A stretch of DNA of 38,665 nucleotides. It comes from Caulobacterales bacterium (GTDB lineage Bacteria > Pseudomonadota > Alphaproteobacteria > Caulobacterales > Caulobacteraceae). Numbering within the stretch: position 1 is the first letter of the stretch; each line of letters starts with the position of its first letter. Below the pieces are notes generated by a model that was not told where the DNA came from, searched no databases, and saw only the letters and a list, made by a program, of their open reading frames with translations. The stretch is from positions 842 through 39,506 of the forward strand of contig JAFKGN010000171.1 in assembly GCA_017307205.1 (NCBI GenBank), given 5' to 3'. The position numbers and the translations under genes were made by a program. This document shows positions 1 through 6,474 of this stretch, in pieces.

Positions 1-949
1 CGTCATCGCCGCCGCCGGTGATCCGCCGGAGGCCGCTGACCAATTCGAGGACACCCTCGTCTGGATGGCCGAGGAGCCCCTGCTGCCGGGCCGCCCCTAC
101 TGGCTGAAGATCGGCGCCCGCCTCGTCTCGGCCCAGGTGCTGGACCTGAAGTATAAGGTCAACGTCAACACCCTGGAGCACCTGGCGACCACGACGCTGG
201 AGCTCAACGAGATCGCCGTCGCGACGGTGAGCCTCGACCAGACGGTGGCCTTCGAAGCCTACGACACCAACCCGGACCTCGGCGGCTTCATCCTCATCGA
301 CCGGATCTCCAACGCCACGGTCGGCGCCGGGATGATCCGCTTCGCCCTTCGCCGTGCGCACAACATCCACTGGCAGGCGCTGGACGTCAGCAAGGACAGC
401 CGTTCGGCCCAGAAGGGTCAGAAGCCGGCGGTGCTGTGGTTCACCGGCCTCTCGGGCGCCGGCAAGTCGACCATTGCGAACATCGTCGAGAAGCGGCTGC
501 ACGCCGAGGGTCGCCACACCTATCTGCTGGACGGCGACAATGTGCGCCACGGCCTGAACCGCGACCTCGGCTTCACCGACGCCGACCGGGTGGAGAACAT
601 CCGCCGCGTCGCCGAGGTGGCCCGCCTGATGGCCGACGCCGGCCTGATCGTGCTGGTGTCGTTCATCTCGCCGTTCCGCGCCGAGCGTGACATGGCCCGG
701 CGGATGATGGGCGAAGGCGAGTTCTTCGAGGTGTTCGTCGACACGCCCCTGGCCGTCGCCGAGCAGCGCGACGTCAAGGGTCTCTACAAGAAGGCCCGGG
801 CCGGCGAGCTGAAGAACTTCACCGGCATCGACAGCCCCTACGAGGCGCCGGAAGCCCCCGAGATCCATCTCGACGGCGCCGGCGGCCCTGAGGCGGCGGC
901 CGAAGCCATCCTCGAGAAGCTGAAGGCGGACGGCGTCATCGGGCGCTGA
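1..949 (+). CDS. cysNC: Bifunctional sulfate adenylyltransferase subunit 1 / APS kinase, 3' part
   Basis: The gene enters the window already open; codons are in phase from base 2, so only the C-terminal part is visible. The first ~110 residues match the end of CysN, the GTPase subunit that with CysD makes adenosine 5'-phosphosulfate (APS) from ATP and sulfate (motif [15 protein letters not shown]). The rest is an APS kinase domain: Walker [10 protein letters not shown] at nt 446-472, then [15 protein letters not shown], the FISPFRAER segment whose serine is phosphorylated in the E. coli enzyme, and the [14 protein letters not shown] lid region. It therefore makes PAPS in the cytosol for sulfate assimilation or sulfation. 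CysN-CysC fusion is common in alphaproteobacteria. cysD is expected just upstream, outside the window. A GC-rich hairpin follows the stop codon. Confidence 0.95.
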   Translation, partial: VIAAAGDPPEAADQFEDTLVWMAEEPLLPGRPYWLKIGARLVSAQVLDLKYKVNVNTLEHLATTTLELNEIAVATVSLDQTVAFEAYDTNPDLGGFILIDRISNATVGAGMIRFALRRAHNIHWQALDVSKDSRSAQKGQKPAVLWFTGLSGAGKSTIANIVEKRLHAEGRHTYLLDGDNVRHGLNRDLGFTDADRVENIRRVAEVARLMADAGLIVLVSFISPFRAERDMARRMMGEGEFFEVFVDTPLAVAEQRDVKGLYKKARAGELKNFTGIDSPYEAPEAPEIHLDGAGGPEAAAEAILEKLKADGVIGR

Positions 950-992
950 ATCAGACGCAGCGTTTCCGCTTCGTGACATCGCGTTTCGGCGA

Positions 993-1021
993 CCCCGCGC
1001 GGCCGTGACAGGCCGCCGGGG
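993..1021 (+). terminator. GC-rich hairpin after cysNC
   Basis: A strong imperfect stem (left arm 993-1004, loop GTGACA, right arm GGCCGCCGGGG at 1011-1021) lies 44 bases after the cysNC stop and before the next start codon. There is no clear T-run after it, so it may be a weak intrinsic terminator, a 3'-end stabiliser, or part of the leader of the next gene. Confidence 0.35.
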
Positions 1022-1039
1022 CTCGGCTAGCCGGGCCGG

Positions 1040-1732
1040 ATGTTGCGCGCTCTCGTCCTGGCCGCCGCCGGCCTCTGCCTGACCCTCGCCACCCCCGCCC
1101 TGGCCGACGACCACGACCGCCAGGCCTGGGGCAATGTCACCTACCAGGGGCCGGTCAATGGCAAGCTGATGCTGTGGCTGGAAGGCCAGGGCCGGTTCGG
1201 CGACAACGCCGGCCGCCTCACCCAGTCGATCATCCGCCCCGGCGTCGGCTGGCAAGTGGCCCCGCGCCTTTCGCTGTGGGCGGGCTACGGCCGGATCACC
1301 AACCACAACCCCGGCAATAACCAGAGCGAGGACCGCCTCTGGCAGCAGGCGCTGTGGAATGTCGGCAAGCTCGGCGACGCGGCGATCACCAGCCGCACGC
1401 GCCTGGAGCAGCGCCAGGTCGAGGGCGGCGACGACACCGGCTGGCGGGTGCGCCAGTTCCTGAAATACGATCGGCCTTTCACCCCCGGCGCGGCGCCCGG
1501 CGGCGCGGCCCCGTCCCTGGTGCTGACCAGCGAAGCCTTCTTCGCCCTCGACGACACCGACTGGGGCGCCCGCTCCGGCTTCGACCAGATCCGCAACTTC
1601 GCCGGGGTCGGCTTCAGCGTGGCCCCGAAAGCGCGGTTCGAGATCGGCTATATGAACCAGTACATCAACAGGGCGGGCGACAACGACCGGATGAACCACA
1701 TCGCCTCGGTCAACCTGTTCGGCCGCTTCTAA
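1040..1732 (+). CDS. DUF2490 family exported barrel-like protein
   Basis: This 230-residue protein starts with a clear Sec signal peptide (hydrophobic core LVLAAAGLCLTLA, probable cleavage after ALA near residue 22). The mature part has alternating hydrophobic/aromatic strands (WLEGQGRFGD, LSLWAGYGRI, FEIGYMNQYI) and ends in a terminal phenylalanine (NLFGRF), as outer-membrane beta-barrels often do. The pattern fits the DUF2490 family, whose molecular role is unknown. The ATG at 1040 puts the signal peptide at the N-terminus; the Shine-Dalgarno sequence is weak. It lies downstream of cysNC on the same strand and converges with the cupredoxin gene, only 3 bases separating the two stop codons. 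Location in the outer membrane is inferred, not shown. Confidence 0.75.
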   Translation: MLRALVLAAAGLCLTLATPALADDHDRQAWGNVTYQGPVNGKLMLWLEGQGRFGDNAGRLTQSIIRPGVGWQVAPRLSLWAGYGRITNHNPGNNQSEDRLWQQALWNVGKLGDAAITSRTRLEQRQVEGGDDTGWRVRQFLKYDRPFTPGAAPGGAAPSLVLTSEAFFALDDTDWGARSGFDQIRNFAGVGFSVAPKARFEIGYMNQYINRAGDNDRMNHIASVNLFGRF

Positions 1733-1735
1733 GCC

Positions 1736-2365
1736 TCAGTGCATGGTCATCGTCGGCGGCGCCGGGCGCAGGTCGACGGTGAACGCCTCACGACCGCCGT
1801 TCGCGCCGACGTTCACGGTCCGCAGCGTCTGATTGCCGGCGGTCTTCATGAACGGATGCCAGACCGTCAGCTTGGCGGCTCCGGCCGGCGCGCCACGCAG
1901 CGTCACCTGACCTGAGGCGTCGGTCTTGCCGGCGTAGGGCGTGTCGACCACCACAACGAAGGCGGCCATCTGGTCATGGATGTTGCAGCCGAGGGCGACC
2001 ACGCCAGCCTTGTCGAACAGCACGCTGCGGTCCTCCTCGCGGCCATAGAGCTTCAGCTGGAATTTCTTGGTCGGCGAGAACGAGTAGACGTGGTGGCGCA
2101 CCTTGTCGTTGTTGGGGAACGACACATTGCTGCCAACCGGAACCACCAGCACGAAAGGGTCGAAGCTGATGTCATGCTGGCTGACGCGATAGGGCCAAGT
2201 GAACTTCACTGGCTGACCGGCCGGAGCGCCGGTGCGCAGCATGGCCACAGCGTCCTTCACCGGCTGGCCGGCGGCGTCGCGTACGGTGACCACGAGGTCG
2301 GCGGCCTTGGCCAAGGTGGGGCTCGCAAGAACAGCGAGCACGGCGATCAGAGACTTGAGGCGCAT
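1736..2365 (-). CDS. Periplasmic cupredoxin-like protein ('methylamine utilization protein' family)
   Basis: A 209-residue protein with a signal peptide (core LIAVLAVLASPTLA, cleavage near residue 21). Residues ~24-60 look like a carboxypeptidase-regulatory-like beta domain. Residues ~70-140 resemble a plastocyanin-type fold: PVGSNVSFPNND, then KVRHHVYSFS with candidate ligand His91 or His92, and GCNIHDQM giving Cys127, His130 and Met133. This His / Cys-x2-His-x2-Met set is what a type 1 copper site needs, so the protein probably binds copper in the periplasm. Family members are often annotated as methylamine utilization proteins, but no methylamine dehydrogenase genes are visible here, so that label should not be taken as function. 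It is transcribed divergently from the DUF3034-globin pair and shares their 186-bp upstream region. Confidence 0.8.
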   Translation of the reverse strand: MRLKSLIAVLAVLASPTLAKAADLVVTVRDAAGQPVKDAVAMLRTGAPAGQPVKFTWPYRVSQHDISFDPFVLVVPVGSNVSFPNNDKVRHHVYSFSPTKKFQLKLYGREEDRSVLFDKAGVVALGCNIHDQMAAFVVVVDTPYAGKTDASGQVTLRGAPAGAAKLTVWHPFMKTAGNQTLRTVNVGANGGREAFTVDLRPAPPTMTMH

Positions 2366-2406
2366 AAGCCTAGCTAGACTTGAAAGCCCTGAACTTCCCG
2401 TAAAGC

Positions 2407-2431
2407 CCAGATCGCGCTAGACGCGATCAGG
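2407..2431. promoter_or_regulatory. Palindrome in the cupredoxin/DUF3034 intergenic region
   Basis: GATCGCG (2410-2416), spacer CTAGA, CGCGATC (2422-2428) is a perfect 7-bp inverted repeat; the flanking CC and GG at 2407-2408 and 2430-2431 extend the symmetry to 25 bp with one mismatch. It lies 42 bases upstream of the cupredoxin start, between two divergent genes, so an operator is more likely than a terminator. The binding protein is unknown. Confidence 0.4.
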
Positions 2432-2442
2432 TGAATTAAGCG

Positions 2443-2456
2443 CGCAAAAAGTTGCG
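2443..2456. promoter_or_regulatory. Second inverted repeat in the divergent region
   Basis: CGCAA-AAAG-TTGCG is a perfect 5-bp inverted repeat 12 bases to the right of the first palindrome. It could be an operator half of the same control region. Short arms make chance occurrence possible. Confidence 0.2.
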
Positions 2457-2500
2457 AAATGTTGCTGGTTGTTGACACCCACTAGCCAGAAAACCCCATG

Positions 2501-2520
2501 GAAAGGTCACGTAAACTTTC
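2501..2520. promoter_or_regulatory. 20-bp palindrome upstream of the DUF3034 gene
   Basis: GAAAGGTCACGTAAACTTTC is symmetric at 8 of 10 base pairs about a central ACGT. It ends 31 bases before the DUF3034 ATG. A -35-like TTGACA lies at 2472-2477, but no convincing -10 hexamer follows at the usual distance. Likely a regulator binding site for the DUF3034-globin transcript. Confidence 0.4.
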
Positions 2521-2551
2521 ACGCAGGCAGAGGTGCGGTCAGGAGATTCGC

Positions 2552-3460
2552 ATGAACCACTGCTTGTCGCGCGGCTTTGTACTGCTTGTGTCCCTCGCTT
2601 TGAGCGCGGCGATCGCGGCCCCGGCCGCCGCTCAGATTCCGGGCGTGCCGCTGGAAATGGTCAACGGCGGCAAGCTGCTGTTGACCGGCGGGGTCAGCAA
2701 CATTGAGGGCGGTGGCGGCGGCGGCCTGGCCTCCTGGGCGACGATCACCGGCTATGAGACCCCAGAGGGTATCGGCGGCAACGTCCACCTCACGGGCGTG
2801 AAGACCGACGACTATGAACTTCGCTCAGCAGGCGCCGCGGTCGGTCTCTTTGACCGCCTGGAGCTGTCGTTCGCCCGCCAGGACTTCGACACCGGCGCGA
2901 CCGGAGGCAAGCTCGGCCTCGGAAACGGCTTCACCTTCCGGCAGGACGTCTGGGGCGCGAAACTGAAGCTGATCGGCGACGCCGTTTACGACCAGGATCG
3001 CCTGCTGCCGCAGATCGCCATCGGCGTGCAGCACAAGTCGAACGATCAGGGCGCCATCATCCGCGCCGTCGGCGGCAAGGACGACGAGGGGACCGATTAC
3101 TACCTCGCCGCCACCAAGGTTCTGCTCGACAAGAGCTTGGTGCTGAACGGCACGCTGCGCGCCACCAAGGCTAATCAGACCGGGTTGCTGGGTTTCGGCG
3201 GCGACCGCAACGACGACTACTCCGCCCAATTCGAAGGCTCGGCCGGCTGGCTGGTCTCCAAGCGCCTGCTGATCGGCGCGGAGTATCGTTCCAAGCCGAA
3301 CAACCTTGGCTTCGCCAAGGAAGACGATTGGGCCGACCTCTTCGCCGCCTATGCGGTGAGCAAGCGCCTGTCGATCACCGCCGCCTATGTGGCGTTGGGC
3401 GACATCGCGACTTTCGAAAAGCAGCGCGGATTCTACCTTTCGCTGCAGGCCGGCTTCTGA
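2552..3460 (+). CDS. DUF3034 family exported protein
   Basis: The ATG at 2552 is chosen because AGGAG sits 6 bases upstream (2541-2545) and it starts directly with a signal peptide (core FVLLVSLALSAAIAAPAAA, cleavage near residue 27); an upstream in-frame ATG at 2498 would add a charged tail before it. The 302-residue product begins its mature part with GKLLLTGGVSNIEGGGGGGL, a segment I recognise from DUF3034, and continues with alternating beta-strand-like segments (LELSFARQDF, LLIGAEYRSKP, LSITAAYVAL). It ends with aromatic-terminated FYLSLQAGF, typical of outer-membrane barrels. Function is unknown. The globin gene follows 17 bases later on the same strand, so the two are probably co-transcribed, with the cupredoxin gene divergent. 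Confidence 0.8.
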   Translation: MNHCLSRGFVLLVSLALSAAIAAPAAAQIPGVPLEMVNGGKLLLTGGVSNIEGGGGGGLASWATITGYETPEGIGGNVHLTGVKTDDYELRSAGAAVGLFDRLELSFARQDFDTGATGGKLGLGNGFTFRQDVWGAKLKLIGDAVYDQDRLLPQIAIGVQHKSNDQGAIIRAVGGKDDEGTDYYLAATKVLLDKSLVLNGTLRATKANQTGLLGFGGDRNDDYSAQFEGSAGWLVSKRLLIGAEYRSKPNNLGFAKEDDWADLFAAYAVSKRLSITAAYVALGDIATFEKQRGFYLSLQAGF

Positions 3461-3477
3461 GCCGAGGAGAGCCACCC

Positions 3478-3966
3478 ATGAGCCGTCCGATCCTGATCGC
3501 CGTCCTCGCCGCACCGTTGCTCGCCTTCGCGGCCCATGCCTTCGCCGAGGAAAAGCCGGTCGACCCCTATACGGTCAGCAACGCCAACGCGGGCGCGACG
3601 CCGCTGACCGAAACCCAAACGTTCGCGGCCTTCCACGGCAAGCCGGGATTGCAGCGCATCGTGATCGATCTGGTGCAGCACAGCGTCGATGATCCCCGCA
3701 CCCGTGACATCTTCAGGGAGATCGACCGCGAGCGCCTGGAGCGCACCCTCGTCGAACAGCTCTGCTACGTGCTCAACGGCGGCTGCGACTACACCGGCCG
3801 CGACATGGCCGCCGCGCACAAGGACATGGGCCTGACCACGGCCGACATGGGCGCCCTGGTCGAGAATCTGCAGCGCGCCATGGACAAGGAAGGTGTGCCC
3901 TTCGCCGCCCAGAACCGTCTGCTGGCCAAGCTCGCGCCGATGAAGCGGACGGTCGTCGAGCGCTAG
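3478..3966 (+). CDS. Exported group 1 truncated haemoglobin
   Basis: A 162-residue protein with an N-terminal signal peptide (residues 1-23, ending AHAFA) followed by a truncated globin domain of about 110 residues. The F-helix motif AAAHKDMGLT gives the likely proximal haem ligand His114; GGCDYTGRDM matches the E-F region of group 1 truncated globins. Where these globins usually have Phe-Tyr at B9-B10, this one reads Leu65-Val66, so the usual distal tyrosine seems absent. Cys96 and Cys103 could form a disulfide in the periplasm. The start at 3478 has GAGGAG upstream (3463-3468). It probably binds O2, NO or another ligand, or acts in redox chemistry with the neighbouring cupredoxin; that role is inference. 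The stop overlaps the convergent hydrolase gene by four bases. Confidence 0.85.
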   Translation: MSRPILIAVLAAPLLAFAAHAFAEEKPVDPYTVSNANAGATPLTETQTFAAFHGKPGLQRIVIDLVQHSVDDPRTRDIFREIDRERLERTLVEQLCYVLNGGCDYTGRDMAAAHKDMGLTTADMGALVENLQRAMDKEGVPFAAQNRLLAKLAPMKRTVVER

Positions 3967-4682
3967 CCTAGGCGGGCCGCGAAGAACTCAGCCAGCCGCC
4001 GTCGGCATTCGGCAGCCATCGCCTCGTCCCGTCGCATCGGAAAGGTGACGCCGGGCTGATCGAAAGCGTGGGTGGCGGCGGCGAGCCAGGTCTCGACCTC
4101 ATGACCGAGGGCCTGCAGTGAGCTGTAGGCGCGCGCCTGCTGTGCGGGTGAGGCGAGATGATCCTTCTCGGCGGCGATCACCAGGGCCGGGGCGCCGCGC
4201 CGCCAGGCCGCCCGCGTCGCGCCGGGGCCGACATAGGCATAGACACAGCCGAGCGCGCGCACGCCGGAGAGCAGGCCCTCTGCCTCGGGCGGGAGGTCCC
4301 GCGCCATCAGCTCATTGATCGACCAGGCGCCATGGCTCCAGCCGGCGAGGGCGAGCCGCGTGGCGTCGACATCCGATCGTTGCGAGACGCCCCACACCGC
4401 CGCCAGCACGTCGGCCGCTCGGGCCGGGCCCCGGAAGGCGAGACCCGTGCACACGGTGGCCAGGGCGTAAGGCCGGCTCCAGCCGCGCGGGGCGTAGCTG
4501 TCGACCACGAAGACGCGCAGGCCGCGATCGGCCAGGTCACGCGCGTAGTCGAAAAGGTGCTCCTGCACTCCGCCGCAACCGTGGAACAGCAGCACGGCCG
4601 GACGCGGCGCCGCATCGTCCGGACCGACGACGGCGACGTGCGGCGACAGCCTCGCCCAATCGGTCTCGATCCCCCCGATCAT
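3963..4682 (-). CDS. Dienelactone hydrolase-like alpha/beta hydrolase
   Basis: A 239-residue cytosolic-looking alpha/beta hydrolase. Features: oxyanion-type LLFHGCGG near residues 31-38, nucleophile elbow G-W-S116-H-G, probable acid residue in AAEKDHL, and catalytic histidine in ATHAFDQ. True dienelactone hydrolases use a cysteine nucleophile; serine here points to a general esterase or carboxylic ester hydrolase of the same superfamily. The substrate cannot be told from sequence. It follows the lipoprotein gene on the minus strand by four bases and is probably co-transcribed with it. The stop codon overlaps that of the globin gene on the other strand within CTAG (3963-3966). Confidence 0.8.
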   Translation of the reverse strand: MIGGIETDWARLSPHVAVVGPDDAAPRPAVLLFHGCGGVQEHLFDYARDLADRGLRVFVVDSYAPRGWSRPYALATVCTGLAFRGPARAADVLAAVWGVSQRSDVDATRLALAGWSHGAWSINELMARDLPPEAEGLLSGVRALGCVYAYVGPGATRAAWRRGAPALVIAAEKDHLASPAQQARAYSSLQALGHEVETWLAAATHAFDQPGVTFPMRRDEAMAAECRRRLAEFFAARLG

Positions 4683-4686
4683 GCCG

Positions 4687-5277
4687 TCAGCCGTTGGCGA
4701 CGCCGCTGGCCTCGGTGGGCTTGGTCTCGAACTTCTCGATGCGCCACAGCCGCTGCTCGGGCGTCGAGCCGTCGACGTTGTTGCTACGGCGGAGCGTGGC
4801 CGAGCCCAGCTCGTTGACCGTCTCGCCGGTCTTCAGGCGGCCGTAGATCAGCACCGGCACCTGGATGAACAACGAGCCGGCCGCGCCCTCGATGCGGCCG
4901 GGCGAGCCGACCTGCATGTTGTACTGGTAGTACTTGCCGAAGCCCTGGGTGAATTGCACCGCGGTCTGGGTCGGGTTGCGCAGCAGGGCGTAGGCGGCGC
5001 CGTAGTCCTTCTGGCCGATATGAGCGGCGTAGGTCTGCACCACGTCGGCCGCGCCCTGTTCGCTCTCGGGCGTGAACGGCGCCTCGCTGATCGGGGTGCG
5101 ATCATCCGGGAAGCCGCCCGGCGTGCCGGGCGCCGGCGGCTCCACCTGCGGATAGTTCGGCGTCGGATCAGCCGCCGTCGGCTGCTGGGGCGGCGGCGCG
5201 GCGGGCTTCTGCTCGCCGCAGGCCGCGAGGGCCAAGGCCAGGGTGGAAACCATGAGGATCGGCAGGGTGCGTTTCAT
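4687..5277 (-). CDS. Lipoprotein with NTF2-like C-terminal region
   Basis: The start at 5277 is chosen because it begins directly with a lipoprotein signal (KR, hydrophobic core, lipobox ALAAC with Cys20); the longer reading frame would place 23 extra residues before it. The mature 177-residue part opens with a proline/alanine-rich linker (about residues 24-65), as in envelope-tethered proteins, followed by a compact domain (VVQTYAAHIGQKDYGAAYALL) that resembles NTF2-like small domains. I do not recognise a specific family. It lies four bases upstream of the hydrolase gene and likely forms an operon with it; the pair is divergent from the reductase-tetR operon. No function is assigned. Confidence 0.7.
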   Translation of the reverse strand: MKRTLPILMVSTLALALAACGEQKPAAPPPQQPTAADPTPNYPQVEPPAPGTPGGFPDDRTPISEAPFTPESEQGAADVVQTYAAHIGQKDYGAAYALLRNPTQTAVQFTQGFGKYYQYNMQVGSPGRIEGAAGSLFIQVPVLIYGRLKTGETVNELGSATLRRSNNVDGSTPEQRLWRIEKFETKPTEASGVANG

Positions 5278-5329
5278 GCCCTGCACAATGCCCTGCGAAG
5301 GGGGCTCGTTCCTAGGGGGCCGGCTCAGC

Positions 5330-5365
5330 TTGCGCCGCAACGGCATTATTTATACGATGTATAAT
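5330..5365 (+). promoter_or_regulatory. Putative promoter of the reductase-tetR operon
   Basis: TTGCGC (5330-5335), 17-bp spacer, TACGAT (5353-5358) is a plausible -35/-10 pair that would start transcription at about 5365, next to the ATG at 5366. A perfect TATAAT at 5360-5365 also occurs but lacks a good -35. Either way the mRNA would be nearly leaderless, which fits the absence of a Shine-Dalgarno sequence. Confidence 0.4.
5350..5364. promoter_or_regulatory. TetR-type operator palindrome
   Basis: TTATAC-GAT-GTATAA is a perfect 6-bp inverted repeat centred at 5357, overlapping the -10 region and the first in-frame ATG of the reductase gene. Size and AT-rich form match operators of TetR-family repressors, and a TetR gene is the second gene of this operon, so autorepression is likely. 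Confidence 0.6.
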
Positions 5366-5911
5366 ATGAGTGCGCCGACCGGACACGTCTTCATCGCCAC
5401 CAGCCTCGACGGCTTCATCGCGCGCCGCGACGGCGACATCGAATGGCTGGTCTCGTTTCCTGGAACGCAGGGCGTGGATCATGGCTACGACGCCTTCATC
5501 GCCGATATCGACGGGCTGATCACGGGGCGCGGCACCTACGAGAAGGTGCTGACGATGGAGCCCTGGTACTACAACCGACCCGTCGTGGTGCTCTCGCGCC
5601 AGCTGGCCGGAACGGAGCCGCCGGAACGCCTGAGGGGCAAGGTGGTGTTTCGCGACGAGACGCCGGAAGAGGCGATGGCGCACGTGGCGGCCGAGGGCTG
5701 GCGGCGGGTCTATGTCGACGGCGGCCAGGTGATCCAGGCGTTCCTCAGGGCAGGTCTGATCGAGGACATGGTCGTGACGCAGGTCCCCATCCTGCTCGGC
5801 GACGGCCTGCCGCTGTTCGGGCGGACAGACAGCGACATCCGCCTGACCCATCAGGAGACCCGCAGCTTCGCCTCCGGGCTGGTGCAGTCGCGCTTTACGG
5901 TCGACCGATGA
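5366..5911 (+). CDS. Dihydrofolate reductase / RibD C-terminal family reductase
   Basis: A protein of 181 residues if started at the ATG at 5366 (another in-frame ATG lies at 5357). The domain starts at once: GHVFIATSLDGFIARRDGDIEWL is the hallmark N-terminal strand of DHFR/RibD-C proteins, followed by ITGRGTYEKVL and RRVYVDGGQVIQAFLRAGLIEDM with the NADPH-binding glycines, and PILLGDGLPLFG near the end. Such small reductases use NADPH on pteridine or flavin-precursor-like substrates, but most of these stand-alone copies are uncharacterised and need not be housekeeping DHFR. The stop overlaps the tetR start (ATGA), so translation is coupled. Expression is probably controlled by the TetR protein through the palindrome at 5350-5364. 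Confidence 0.85.
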   Translation: MSAPTGHVFIATSLDGFIARRDGDIEWLVSFPGTQGVDHGYDAFIADIDGLITGRGTYEKVLTMEPWYYNRPVVVLSRQLAGTEPPERLRGKVVFRDETPEEAMAHVAAEGWRRVYVDGGQVIQAFLRAGLIEDMVVTQVPILLGDGLPLFGRTDSDIRLTHQETRSFASGLVQSRFTVDR

Positions 5912-6474
5912 GCCGCGCGGGACGCCCGAAAGGCGCCGAAGCCAAGCTGGACCGGGAAACCATCGAGATCGCCGCCCTCGCCTTGCTCGATCAAGGTCAG
6001 GCCGCGTTCAGCATGCGGGCGCTGGGCGCCGCCCTGTCGGTCACGCCGATGGCGCTCTATCACCACGTCGGCGGCCGCGAGGCCCTGATCGGCACCCTGG
6101 CCGACCGGGTTCTGGAGGACGTGACGGCCGGCGAAGGCTCGGCCAGCGAACGCGTGGCTGGCCTTTTGCAGGCCTACTGCCGAGCGGTCGTCGCCCACCC
6201 TGCCCTTTTCCTGATGCTGTTCGACACCCCGGCGGCCTTCGAGGGCGGGCCGCAACGGGTCACGGCTGAGCTCGACACCTTGCTCGCAGAGGCGATGGGC
6301 GCCGCGTTCACGACGCGCGTGCGCGACATCCTGATCGACTACACGCACGGCTATGGCTTCGCGGTCGCCGTCAACGGGACCGAACGCGAGGCGGCGCTGA
6401 CCGAATACAGCGCCGCTCTCGCCCTGTTACTGGAGGCTTTCCTACCTAGTGGCGGAACACCCGCACGCCGGTGA
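5908..6474 (+). CDS. TetR family transcriptional regulator
   Basis: A 188-residue regulator that starts at 5908, inside the stop of the reductase gene (ATGA). The N-terminal helix-turn-helix is clear: [49 protein letters not shown]. The remaining ~130 helical residues form a ligand-binding domain of the TetR C-terminal type, whose inducer is unknown. The likely target is the TTATAC-GAT-GTATAA palindrome on the operon's own promoter. The 3' end overlaps the convergent purH gene by 29 bases (6446-6474). Confidence 0.88.
   Translation: MSRAGRPKGAEAKLDRETIEIAALALLDQGQAAFSMRALGAALSVTPMALYHHVGGREALIGTLADRVLEDVTAGEGSASERVAGLLQAYCRAVVAHPALFLMLFDTPAAFEGGPQRVTAELDTLLAEAMGAAFTTRVRDILIDYTHGYGFAVAVNGTEREAALTEYSAALALLLEAFLPSGGTPARR

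Noticed and set aside
1736..2365. Literal reading of 'methylamine utilization protein'
   Set aside because: No mauA/mauB or other methylamine dehydrogenase genes are in the window; only a cupredoxin-type fold is supported.
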